Shown piece by piece: positions 22,227 through 32,477 of a stretch of DNA of 64,000 bases. This DNA comes from Peltaster fructicola (lineage: Eukaryota; Ascomycota; Dothideomycetes): the NCBI GenBank assembly GCA_001592805.2, contig CP051141.1, positions 744,001-808,000 on the forward strand. The letters are read 5' to 3'. The stretch's first letter is position 1; each line of letters starts with the position of its first letter. The notes beneath the pieces are model-generated. The model did no database searches. It had not been told where the DNA came from and saw only the letters and a program-made list of their open reading frames with translations. The translations under genes and the position numbers were made by a program.

Positions 22227-23412
22227 ATGGCCTTTCGTAAGCGGAATGTAGCTGTCAACAATGCGGCATCGCCCTCAGGCCCTGCCGCGGTTCCAGGACT
22301 GGTGTCACGACCTCAAATACTCCCAGGTACCAGACCATCTTCGCTAGGATCACATACCGTAACCTCGACTGGCACGAGTGAGCTCGATGGCCTACTTGGG
22401 GGCCATGGCGGTCTTACTCTTGGTTGTAGCTTGCTAATCGGTGAGCATGGCACGACTGATTACTCCGGTGCAATACTGCGAGCGTACGCTGCAGAAGGTC
22501 TTTTGCAGGGCCACCAAGTACATGTCATTGCTGCAGGCAAACCCTGGGCACAAAATCTACCTGGAACTTCAGACGGAGACAGTAGACGAACTTCTAAGGC
22601 ATCTGACGCCAAGGCACAAGAAGAGAAGATGAAAATTGCGTGGCGATATGAGAATATGGAGCGAGCCAGCTCAAGAAGTAGGTCTATCTCTTTCTGCGTT
22701 ATATCAGCAGCTTTGCTGATTGCAGGTAGGTCTTCCTGTTCGTTCAATATCTGCCACTACAGGTGGTTCACAGGATGAGACACCATTCTGTCACACATTC
22801 GATCTCACGAGGAGACTTGAGCCTACACCTGAACACAAGATGAACCATATCGCCATCAGCTCAGAGCGAGAGCCTCTGACTACTATCCTTACAAAGCTCG
22901 CAGCGAGCCTGGCGAGTTCGCCGCCGAGCAGTGTGCATAGAATTGTAGTACCTCTGCTACTTTCACCACTGTATTATCCTCTTACAGCTGCCGAGCCAGC
23001 ACAATCGCTTCGTTTCATGCATGGCCTGCGAGCTTTACTTCGGCGCTATCCCACTCAGCTTACAGCTATGGTCAGCATGCCTCTATCGCTTTTCCCGCGT
23101 AGCTCCGGTGCAGTGAGGTGGATGGAGCACTTGAGCGATGGAGTCTTGGAGATGATCCCGTTCCCTTACGTCGCTGGAGCCTCTGCACAAGGAGACTCGG
23201 CTCAGGGCATGCTGAAGATCGCCAAGCTACCGTTGACGACGGATCGAGGCGAAGGAGGAGCTGGTGCAGGAAACACAATTGGCGATGATCTGGCCTTCAC
23301 GCTCAGCCGACGCAAGTTCGTGATCGAGCCGTTCAGCTTGCCTCCCATGGAAGGCGATCAGGAGGCTCAGGCGGAGGCTGGGAAGGTCACTGCCAAAGAT
23401 GTCGAGTTCTAG
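22227..23412 (+). CDS. ELP4: Elongator complex subunit 4
   Basis: Two exons (22227-22677, 22763-23412) encode 366 residues. The N-terminal half has the PAXNEB/ELP4 pattern: SRPQILPGTRPSSLGS, TSELDGLLGGHGGLTLGCSL, LIGEHGTTDYSGAILRAYAA and KIAWRYENMER. Exon 2 continues with FCHTFDLTRRLEP, LLSPLYYPL, VSMPLSLFPRSSGAVRWMEH and a C-terminal RRKFVIEPFSLPPMEG. ELP4 forms a RecA-like hexameric ring with ELP5 and ELP6 that binds tRNA; Elongator makes the xcm5U34 wobble modifications. The 85-nt intron has an internal CAG|GTAGGT (see findings). The stop codon overlaps that of the convergent oxidoreductase. Confidence 0.9.
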
Positions 23413-24872
23413 TTCCAGTTCGGCGAGACTCGCTTGACGAACTCCATGAACTTGAAGAAGCCAACGGCATATTCGACGTTGCCGTAAGGATCTTTGACAC
23501 GTTCTGGCCAAGCAATACCGGCTCCATACAACCCAGGCACTTTCGATGTGTGGTCCTCATCAAAGGTGAAGCCTCCAGTGTCGTGGTCGAACTTGGGCAC
23601 AAGCTCCTTACCTTTGCTTGTGGTCAGTCGAGGAATAGGATTGCGGTCGAAGCCAATTGCTTGTATGTAGTAGTTGACATCCTGGAAATGCTCTGCGAAA
23701 GTCTCCTTCTCAGTGCCAGCCTTGTATAGCACTTTTGTGATGTACTTCGAGACATCGCTGGAAGGCATAGTTTCAGGCTCAAGATTCTCCTTGGCCCATG
23801 TTGCTGCCTCGCCTTTCAATCCGGTATTATCTCGTAAGATCCATCCATCCATATACTCAGCATATCGCAGGTTATGTCTCGTAAACCATTTGACCTTAAT
23901 TCCTGGCATGGTCTTGGCTATGTTATACAGATTACGCAGGATGAGTACTGCCGAGTGTGAAGCACCAATCACCGCAATGTTGGCCTCTCCGATGCTTGAC
24001 AACTTCTCGGTGAGCTTCGTCGGCGAGAGTGCTTCGTCGAGATCGATATTCTTCAGATTCGCGATATGCACAGGGAGTGGCGAGTTGTTGGGCGACGAGC
24101 CTGTGCATAACACTAAGCGCTTGCTCTGAACAGCATCGCCGTTGTCCATCTCGACCTTCCAGCTGTTGGTCGTTTCGTCGAAGACACCACCTGACAGCTT
24201 GCCTTGTCTGGCATCGACGCCAACGGTCTGTTTGAGACCCTCTGTGAGCATGAGTAGCATATCAGCAGCGTGACTGAGGTGGCATCCCTTGTCTGGGTCG
24301 AGCGAGTCGAACATGTTCAATGCTTCGCTCTTCGACGTCTCCTCACTTGCTTTCGGTGCGTCGACAATATCTCTGAAGGGCGCAGTACCCGTGGCGAAAT
24401 CTAGGAATAGTTTGACTTTTGTGTTGCTGGGAACCTCTCGATACCTTGCGTTGACTCTGCCAGCGTTGAAGCGATCATCAACCCAGAGGATTGGTTGTAC
24501 GCCTCGTTCCAGCAGGTTACCCAGGACAGTGATGCCAGCAGGTCCAGCGCCAACGACCACTGCCTCATACTGCTTTGTTGAGGAAGCATTGGTGAAGGTT
24601 CGCCTCGGTGTGGCAGATGAACGCGGTGTAACGTCGTAAGAGCTTTGGTTGTATGGTCGCTGGTATGTATGACCCAAGTTTGTCCTCCGATCGTGTGCTC
24701 GCCCAGGATTGAGAGCTGCTGTGAATGCTCTGCTATACGCCAAAGGAGTCCTTGTAACGTCACGTTCGTTCTGTTGAGCAGACATTCTTGATGTAGTTGA
24801 GATGGAGCGGATTGACGTGATCTTGGTTGATTGTGTGAATGTTCTGAGTGATCTTGAGGTGAGGAAAGACAT
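23409..24872 (-). CDS. FAD-dependent pyridine nucleotide oxidoreductase-like protein
   Basis: A single exon of 487 residues. An N-terminal stretch rich in Arg/Ser/Thr (MSFLTSRSLRTFTQSTKITS) looks like a mitochondrial presequence. Residues about 95-120 contain the dinucleotide fold AVVVGAGPAGITVLGNLLER, and a second nucleotide-binding glycine motif appears later as IAVIGASHSAVLILRNLY. LVLCTGSSPNN and the C-terminal GLYGAGIAWPERV support a flavin monooxygenase/pyridine nucleotide-disulfide oxidoreductase-like fold. There is no CxxxxC redox disulfide, so it is not a classical disulfide reductase; ornithine N-monooxygenase-like or an uncharacterised fungal oxidoreductase are options. The substrate is unknown. 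Confidence 0.8.
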   Translation of the reverse strand: MSFLTSRSLRTFTQSTKITSIRSISTTSRMSAQQNERDVTRTPLAYSRAFTAALNPGRAHDRRTNLGHTYQRPYNQSSYDVTPRSSATPRRTFTNASSTKQYEAVVVGAGPAGITVLGNLLERGVQPILWVDDRFNAGRVNARYREVPSNTKVKLFLDFATGTAPFRDIVDAPKASEETSKSEALNMFDSLDPDKGCHLSHAADMLLMLTEGLKQTVGVDARQGKLSGGVFDETTNSWKVEMDNGDAVQSKRLVLCTGSSPNNSPLPVHIANLKNIDLDEALSPTKLTEKLSSIGEANIAVIGASHSAVLILRNLYNIAKTMPGIKVKWFTRHNLRYAEYMDGWILRDNTGLKGEAATWAKENLEPETMPSSDVSKYITKVLYKAGTEKETFAEHFQDVNYYIQAIGFDRNPIPRLTTSKGKELVPKFDHDTGGFTFDEDHTSKVPGLYGAGIAWPERVKDPYGNVEYAVGFFKFMEFVKRVSPNWN

Positions 24873-25093
24873 ATACTGAATAACAGGAAGCTGGCCTGAT
24901 ACTTATTCCTTTCCGCTCAATTGTTCTATGACGCGTTTCGATTCATCAACTGGTCATTCGACCATCATCTGACATCGTATACCTAGGCAGCCAGCATTGC
25001 AAATACAAGGGTGCTCGCGTTCGCGAGCTCGGCGGACAAGGATTACCAAGATATGCCGTCACCGTGGCGTACAAGCATTTCCATCACGTGACT

Positions 25094-27621
25094 CTACGTC
25101 TGCTTGAACTCCGCCACAAGGACTTCACCCGTCGTCTTGTCATCCTCAGCGATAGCACTCTCTCCTCCTTCTTGCCACTTGAACGGCTTGCCTCCGAAGT
25201 TCGTCTCAACAACGGCATCTTGGTCGAAACCAATAATTGGGAACAATCGGCCTTGGATGTTCTCATGCTCGAACTCAGCCCTCTTACCGTTCTTCGTAAA
25301 CCATATCGTTTGCGTGGTTAGATCGACGCCAGCTCCAGCAGTATCGCCAAGTCCAAAAGGCTCACCATATACTCCCGGATTGCGGACGCTGTTGCCGTAC
25401 CAGCCATCGTCGCCATGGTAGGCAAACGAATGGCCGTTTCTGACACCTCGCTTGGCCTCCCAGCCCGGCACGTCATAGGCTACGCCACTCAAGTTGCTGA
25501 AGCCTATACCAACGACAGGATTCTCAGTCCACTTATGGTCACCCTCAGGAGCCGTGAAAGTGACTTCGTAGTAGAAGCGATCGAGATTGCTTGGCAATGG
25601 CCGGTTCGTTGTCAAAGATGTTGCCGTGCCTCTGCCTTGACATTTGTTGGTCACTGTCAAGCCGTCTTCAGACAGGGTCATGCTTGACGGTACAGCCTGG
25701 TGCTTGATCCAAGCAGTAGGCAGTTTATCTCGCCAAGCTGCACTACTCCTCAAGAACTTCTCGACTTCTGTAAGGCGCATGCGCTGAGCTAGCAAGACCG
25801 ATGGCCATCCATAAGAGTCTGGCTTGTTGACATCAATGCCATGTGCAGCCAACTGCTGCAGCACCTTGACCGAGCCTTGCATTGTGCTTGTAGCTGGCAG
25901 GTCCGGATCAGCTTTAGCCCGCTCCACATCATGTGGAACGAGCAGATATATGACCTCTTCGTATCTGGTGGTGCCCAAGGACTGCCACTGAACACTTGCA
26001 AGCTGAAGTGGCGTCCTGTCGTCCTTGTCGCGCAGCGTAGCGTTCGCACCATGCTCAAGCAAAACCCGGACTGTCTCGACTTGTCCGAGCTTTGCAGCAC
26101 AATGAAGAGCGGTCGCCTTCTTCACCTCGTCCTGCATGTTGAGCATCTCGGCAACGTCCAGGCCGGCCTCCGCAGTCATGTCGATCAGCTCTTTGATGAT
26201 GGCAGTGAAGCCTCGGGTCGCTGCCATACGCAAGGGTGTTCGTCCTCGCTTGGTGGGAGCATTGATCTCTTGAATAGTATGCTTCTCCTTTAGCGCAGCC
26301 AGTAGTGCAGTAGCAATATCGGGGTCGCTATTGTACAAACATGCGAAGAACAGTGGGGTGCGGTAGTGAGTGTCCTTTGATAGAGGATTAGCACCAAGTT
26401 CGAGGAGGCCCTTGACGATATCTAGCTTCCCGTCCCATGCTGCACACGCCAATGCTGACCTGCCGCGAGTGGTGAGGATTTCCAAGTCGGCACCATACTC
26501 GAGCAGCAGCCGGGCACAAGCCAGATCGCCACCCTCACCACAAGCTGAATGAAGAGCCGTCCGTCCAGTGTCGTCGGGATCATTGATATCAGCGACTCCG
26601 CGTTTGAGCAATGCGACAACGATATCAGGCCTGGCATTTTCGCAAGCTGCTTCAAGAGGTCGAAGAGAGTTGTCAGCTTCGGCGTCTATATCGGCACCAT
26701 TCTCCAGATAGGCCTCGACAATCTCTACTGAGATGTCTGTTCTGTATAGGAGGTAGTGTAATGGTTCCCATTTTCCCTCCCGTTGTACATTGATGTCGAC
26801 CTTCTTCTCGCCCGGTGCTGCTAGGACAAGCCGTAGTGCTTCAGGCTCAGTGATTGACATCGAGAGAAAGTGCAGAGGTGCCATTCTAGATACGGGATCT
26901 GCGAATACGAAGTCTGCGCCGTATTCGAGCAACAGTTTCACTGTTTCAACAGTGCCGTTCTTCTGTAGCCATGTGTTGATGACTGGAAACTTGTAGTCGT
27001 CCGATCCTGGTCCACTGACTGCTGCCTTATCTAGCTTCGGATGCTGAAGAAAGAACTTCAGAAGTTCTCTGTTGTCCTCGTCCGGCTGTACAGCTTGCAC
27101 TGGAGCATAACCCGAACGGATAAGGTTGATATCCTGCTCCTTGTTTGCCAATAAATGCTCTACCCAGTACTTCAATCCAAGACGGGCAGCAACATGCAAA
27201 GCCGTGTCTCCCTGGAAGTAGTCTTCGGTGTTTGGATAGTCCATGCGCGATATGGTCAGAATCATCTGCCACTCCATGAAGACATCCGGAGTGTCAAAAA
27301 CAAATTTGTCCAGCTCTGCTATCAGCTCTTGCCATTCCGGGACAACACTCTTGTCGTCATCCGCCCACAGCTGCTCAGCCATGAGCATGTGGTGCGGCCA
27401 GTTGTCGATCTCATATCGCATTCTCCATACGGCACCGTCGCCGGCTTCTACCAAGTCTTCCGCTGGTGCTGCAGGAGTTGGGTCTTCGTCATACTCGTAG
27501 TCCTCGGACTGATCGGTGATATAGCCAGATTCATCTGTAGATCGTCAGCAAACCTTTGTCAAGAACTAGAGAAGCGCATACTATTATCAGTGTTCTTCGC
27601 TTCGGGAGTTTCGCCTGCTTG

Positions 27622-27653
<32 letters not shown>

Positions 27654-30291
27654 CAGCCTGGTCGTCAGCGAGTAGCGCATCGATCTGCGCTACCTTCTCT
27701 TCGACAATCAGTGAGTCTGCCTGTTTTGCACTTGAGACATCGTCTGGGTCTGCAGATGCCGAAGCTTCAGCTGCAAGCGAGGTGTCGTCTCGCTGTGCAG
27801 ATGCTTGAGCTTCAGCTGGGACTTCAGCATCATCGGCTCCTGCAGACGATTGAGTATCAGCTGTGTCGCTCCTGGCGACAGACCTCGGCATGAGGTTGAA
27901 TCGCTTCTGGAACAGCTTGTTGTTAAGATGGCGAAGCATTGTAAGTGTCAACTTGAGATGTACCATCTTCTCTGGCAACACCAGCTTCGAATTGCTCGAC
28001 ATCTCGGCATGACACCTGCTACAAAGCACACCTTCTTCACCCGTGTGTTCTTCGTGACCCGGAGAGCTGCAAAATTTTCTGATCTGCGCTGGATCCTTGG
28101 GTGCACAGAGCCACACACCCCAGGAGTTCTTGTAGGTCCTCAAGAATGGACCACTGGCCTCGTCGAGCTGTGCTATCTCGAGATTGGTTGCTCTGTTCTC
28201 CTGGTAATTTGTGTCATCGACGTCGACGTCAGCAAGGTAAATGCCAGAATGAGCTTCCATGATCTCTTGTATGCGGACGGGGTCCTTGGCGTAGATTGTC
28301 CACATCAGTGCAGTCTGCAGCAGGTCGTAGTAGGCTGGATTCATAGATTGAAGAGCTTGCTTGTATGTGTCCGTGATTCCCTCTGGCAGCATTTTCAGTC
28401 GGTTCGATAGTGGACGTTGGAATGGCTGCTCCAGGAAAGGTATGGCAAGGTCTGAAATGTAAGCAAAGCTACCACCAGCTCGCTCGACCACCTTGTCTTT
28501 AGCCTCCTGCCGCTCTTGCGCCGTGAGTCCAGAAATCTGTTGCAATGCTCCGTTGAGTACCTCGCCAATGTCTGTGCTGTTATTGGCGCCAACACTGATA
28601 TGACCCTCTGAGGTGATAGCTTGACTGGAGAAAGGCTGATTCGATCGACATACAGCTAGCACTTTGATGTTGACTTCACAATCTGTCACCAGAGTAGAGA
28701 AGTCTTTGTATAGGCTCAGCTGATCGTTCTTCGTAAGTCGATCGAGGCCGTCGACTACCAGTGTGAGACCTTTTCTGACCAACCTGAGCAGCTTAGGTAT
28801 AGCTTCTGGCACAGGCGGTATGTGGCGATCAGTACTTGGGCCTGCTATGCCCTTCTGCTTCTCGTTCTTTTTAGGCTGATGGAAGAGCTTGTTGGCATCT
28901 TCAAGAAGTTCTGGCCTGTCGCTGTACTCGTCCTCTGCAAGCTCCTTGTATATATGATGGATGAGTGTTGCTCGGATCTTGCCAGCAGGGTCCTCTCCAA
29001 GGTCTGCGATAGCACCGTCCGGTGTTGCACATGAAAGATAGCACATGGTGACTTTCACATTGTCCAAGTCATTTGCGAGCTTTTCTGTCAACACGGACGT
29101 CACGATGGACTTACCAACACCTTCATCGCCCGTCAAGCATAGCTGTCCACGCTCGGAAGCTACCCAAGCAGTGTACTTGTTGTTCTCGAAGATCCATTCA
29201 CAGGTGTCTGGTCGCTTTCTTTGCAACAGGACAGATACGACATCGACAGGACTTTGATATGGTTCCAGTGTCTTGACATGGTTCTCAAACTCCTGTCTAG
29301 ACCAGTCCCATCTGGACTTCGGCTTGAGTGAAGCCTTGAGATCGGCTAAGCTGTCGAGGATGTCTGACTGGCTTTGTGCCAGCTCCTTCGCAGTAGCGTT
29401 GAACGAGCTGATGTCGCTTAGAGTGCTCTTCAAAGACTCCTGCACATCTCCCATCTGGTCGAACATCTTGCCTTGGAAAGCAGCTTCGCTGTCTACAAGA
29501 ACTTTAGCCTTGAGAGCCATGATAGTGTCCTGCTTCGCTTGGAACTTCTTGCCTTGTGTGCCCACGACATCCTTGAGAGCATGACGAAACTTGCCGATGG
29601 CCGATGCCTTGCTGTAGGTGAGTACAGAACAGACATGAATAGGTTTAACACACCTCGATATGCCGCTTGATCGAGAACAGGAAGTCCAGGACAGCTACAT
29701 AGCATGCAACTATGTCTCGGAACAGCATCTGTGTCAGATTGTCGACCTTATAACCCGCTTTGTCTCGCTTGTCGAACATGGTATCGTAATGGGGAATTAG
29801 AATCATGATCTCAGTCATGGCCGTTACTAGAAAAGAAGGTCAGCGAAACAGATCTTATCGAACTGCCGAACTGTTTGCAAACAATTCTCGTTCGACTTAC
29901 ATCCAGAACCAAACAAGCTATACAGAGCATAGTTGTTCTGTATAGCGCCAAGGCCAAGCTTAACGACGAACCACGCTGCACTGACAGTCTCTGGTGCACC
30001 AGCCATGAGCCTGTTTCCGACCGCGATAGCGTTCTGTATGTTGCCAACTAGATTGTCGATCCACTTCTGGCTGATAACGACCTTGTCGCCAATCTTCTAC
30101 GAACCATACTTGCGACCAGCGTCCTGTTGAAGACTCCTCGCAGATTCCTGGGCGTCTTGAGGCGATCCTCGAGCTTTGAGGAACTCACTTAGTTGTCTCT
30201 CGCCATCAGCATCGCCTTCTTTGATACGGGTCTGCCGAACGGCAGATGTGAAGTCGGCCAATGCCTGGTCGTATAGACTAATTGGAGCCAT
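25094..30291 (-). CDS. NACHT-ankyrin-SPRY NLR (STAND) protein
   Basis: Exons proposed: 30291-29901, 29826-29654, 29607-27582, 27534-25094, about 1,670 codons. The helical N-terminus (NNYALYSLFGSG, then TEIMILIPHYDTMFD) resembles the N-terminal modules of fungal STAND proteins (DUF7708/Goodbye-like; my assignment). The NACHT P-loop GDEGVGKS is near residue 350 and the Walker B-like LTLVVDGLDRL follows. A Cys/His cluster (CSSPGHEEHTGEEGVLCSRC) and a low-complexity linker with a poly-Ala run come next. About ten ankyrin repeats follow (GDTALHVAARLG, GRTALHSACGEGG, KATALHCAAKLG), then a C-terminal SPRY domain (YYEVTFTAPEGDHKW ... VVGIGFS ... GDDGWYGNSV). Fungal NLRs act in nonself recognition and regulated cell death; ligand and output are unknown here. 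An in-frame TAG at 30099-30097 interrupts exon 1 unless a 39-nt intron (30109-30071) is spliced. Confidence 0.75.
27624..27650. repeat. CAG/CTG trinucleotide tract (nine units) coding poly-Ala
   Basis: Nine uninterrupted CAG units on the plus strand, followed by TAG CAG. On the coding (minus) strand the region is translated as an alanine run interrupted once by Thr in the linker between the NACHT and ankyrin parts of the NLR. Such tracts can change length by slippage. Confidence 0.8.
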
Positions 30292-31126
30292 TGCTGTTTC
30301 GTTCCAAGACTACCAAGTCATGCTTTGGTCAGACCACCTGCAGGATACTGCGCATTTGTCTTCAGACCATTCGATGTCGGAAGGAGGATTGCTTGGCCCA
30401 CGGACGTAGGGACATGTCTTTAGAGCTCCTCCTGAGTGCGGCTGAAGCACAACCGTCAGGCGTCCACTCGCATGGCGCGGGATTCAGGACGATCGAATCA
30501 TGCTGCAACGACGAGGTATGATCTGATGTGTGAATCCAACGCCATGATGGAATAATGCTGATGACACATCTCGCAGCGATGAAAGTGTAGTCAATGAACC
30601 TTGTGGTGTATGGTTATTCACGATCTGATGGAAACATGCAGCGTTTGAGACTGGCTGACTCATCGGCTCCAGAGGTGCGCCGCTGACACAAGGATCGTGC
30701 AACAACACTAGACGCGTGTACTGCTGGAACTTGTGATACGCTGTATCTTGCGGATGAGGAGACCTGTGAGATGTTTAGACTGTGAAATGTAAGAGGAATG
30801 TTGTCCTGGGTGAAAGTCGACCACGTGACGCTGCATAACTCGAACCACTTTGGAGGATAAGCCAAAGAAGAGCTGAGACATGTAGAATGAACAGCATCTT
30901 TCTTAAATACAGGCCGCAAGATAGTCTACCAGGCTTGGAGATATGACTATTGCTTACAATCATACTCATCGACGTGCTATCATGATACCAATAGCTGTGT
31001 TCCCTGCTATCAAATGTTATGCTGAACTCAAACCCAATCCAATGCTTCGAAATGCAATGCTGCACCTCATCTGATGGACTCGTTTCTGCTGAACTCATAG
31101 AAAACTTCGTATGCTGCCATCCTGGC
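30292..31126. other. Intergenic region upstream of the NLR gene
   Basis: About 835 bp between two minus-strand genes. Several overlapping frames occur but none has a domain, signal peptide or convincing splice structure. It should contain the NLR promoter; no clear TATA box is visible near 30320. Confidence 0.3.
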
Positions 31127-31756
31127 TTATAACGCGATGCCAAAGACCAGACTGAAAGCCAACATTGATGCCACGGCCAGCTCTGTCTTGCCAATGCTTC
31201 GTGGTCGAACAGCTTGTGCTGAGCTCTTGGCCGATGTGATCGCTGCAGCAGATGCTGTCGTACTTGATGTCGTACTTGAAGTCGCAGTCGACATGCTGCT
31301 AGCTTGTGCGATTTTGCTTGCGATAAGAGCAGACGGAACGGAGCTGGTCGCGCAAGCATAGTTCACATCACCTGCGCATCCAAGCTCGTTCCACTGGAAG
31401 GCCTTTCGGAGACACTGGTAGGCGACACCTGGAGCTGCAACATCATTGATAGCCTGAGCGTAACAGCCTACACCACCGTCTCCGACAGTGATGTTTGCGC
31501 CCTTGCCGAAGCATCCCACAATACTTGGCCACGTCTTCTCGTTTGCAGGCATTACTGTGATATACGCAGTGCCGTCAGCGAAGCTGATGCTCGGCTGAGG
31601 AATGCTCTTGAAGTTCTCGGTGTTGGAGCAGGTCACATTCGGCCAGAGTCCATTTGTGACGCTGGTGGTATTGGAGTATCCAGTACTGGTAGGCATCGCC
31701 AAAGCCGACGTGGCAGTGCTTGATGCCAGGCTGAATGTGGTTGACATGTTGGCCAA
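31127..31756 (-). CDS. Ser/Thr-rich GPI-type cell-surface protein
   Basis: A single exon of 209 residues. The middle (about 35-135) has paired cysteines (VTCSNTEN, VGCFGKG, VGCYAQA, YQCLRKAF, LGCAGD, YACATSS) and N-glycosylation sequons, consistent with an extracellular disulfide-bonded domain. Residues about 150-185 are Ser/Thr/Ala-rich. The C-terminus ends in a hydrophobic stretch (ELAVASMLAFSLVFGIAL) after small residues, as expected for GPI anchoring. The N-terminus (MANMSTTFSLASSTATSALA) is only weakly hydrophobic, not a classical signal peptide; a second ATG at 31747 is possible. A TATA-like element lies at 31839-31846. The likely location is the plasma membrane or cell wall; function unknown. 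Confidence 0.6.
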   Translation of the reverse strand: MANMSTTFSLASSTATSALAMPTSTGYSNTTSVTNGLWPNVTCSNTENFKSIPQPSISFADGTAYITVMPANEKTWPSIVGCFGKGANITVGDGGVGCYAQAINDVAAPGVAYQCLRKAFQWNELGCAGDVNYACATSSVPSALIASKIAQASSMSTATSSTTSSTTASAAAITSAKSSAQAVRPRSIGKTELAVASMLAFSLVFGIAL

Positions 31757-31838
31757 GTGTTGTGGTTGTGCTTGGGGTGATGGAGATGTTGTATCGTGCT
31801 GAAGAGGTTGGTCACGTCCGTCTGGAATCTGGACGGAC

Positions 31839-31846
31839 TATATATC
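31839..31846 (-). promoter_or_regulatory. TATA-like box for the GPI-type protein gene
   Basis: TATATA run about 85 nt upstream of the minus-strand ATG at 31756, flanked by a small inverted repeat at 31816-31838. Confidence 0.4.
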
Positions 31847-32477
31847 CCATGGCTCTGTAGCTCAAACATGTGAGCACAGCCTGCGAAGGTCGACTGTGAT
31901 GTGTCTGTGGTCAGAGGCTGACGGCCGCAGCATTCTACCAGATGCGTTGGATAGCTTTGAAGTCTCCAAGCAATGCGAACATCTAGCTTAGCCTTAGAGT
32001 TAAAGTCGCGCCAGACTGAGCTATTATTGGAAGGATGTGTTGATGCTGGTCGCAGATTGGCGCCAAATAGCCACTTCAGCCCCCAAATTTCTGACCGACG
32101 ATTGTTATAGGCGTGTCGATTGAAGCAGCTGAGGACGCTGGTGTTGGTCGCGAACACACGCTGATCTGAAGTAGACGATCTGTGCCCTGAGCGTGCTACT
32201 TTGCAGGCCTAGTGCTGGTGGCTAATAGGTTTCGAACAGCCATCCTTGTCTTCGAACGACAGTCTGCCATTGCGACTGGTGTACACCTCGGAAATAGCTG
32301 TCAAGGTCAGCGACAGAGTCTTCCAGATTGACCATTTGCTGAAAGGCGCATGACAAGTATAGCCACTCTCCTACCTGTGCTCTCGGAAGAACGGCACTTC
32401 CTCCATAAAGCTCACGAAGCGAAGATTCTCCTGCCTGGAGACTTCGCAGAGACAACACAACACTTGGTCTACCTGGG
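31847..32477. other. Intergenic region
   Basis: About 630 bp between two minus-strand genes. The 90-codon frame at 32222-32494 overlaps the end of the pseudouridine gene in another frame and shows no family features. No gene is called. Confidence 0.3.

Noticed and set aside
25094-30291. Considering the NLR as two or three separate genes
   Set aside because: Well-placed introns at 29900-29827, 29653-29608 and 27581-27535 keep phase, and the domain order forms one standard NLR; only the TAG in exon 1 is unresolved.
30775-31359. 194-codon minus-strand frame overlapping the GPI-type gene
   Set aside because: Lies partly antisense-frame to the Ser-rich gene, with no domain; the Ser/Thr-rich repeat composition of the real gene leaves long open alternative frames.
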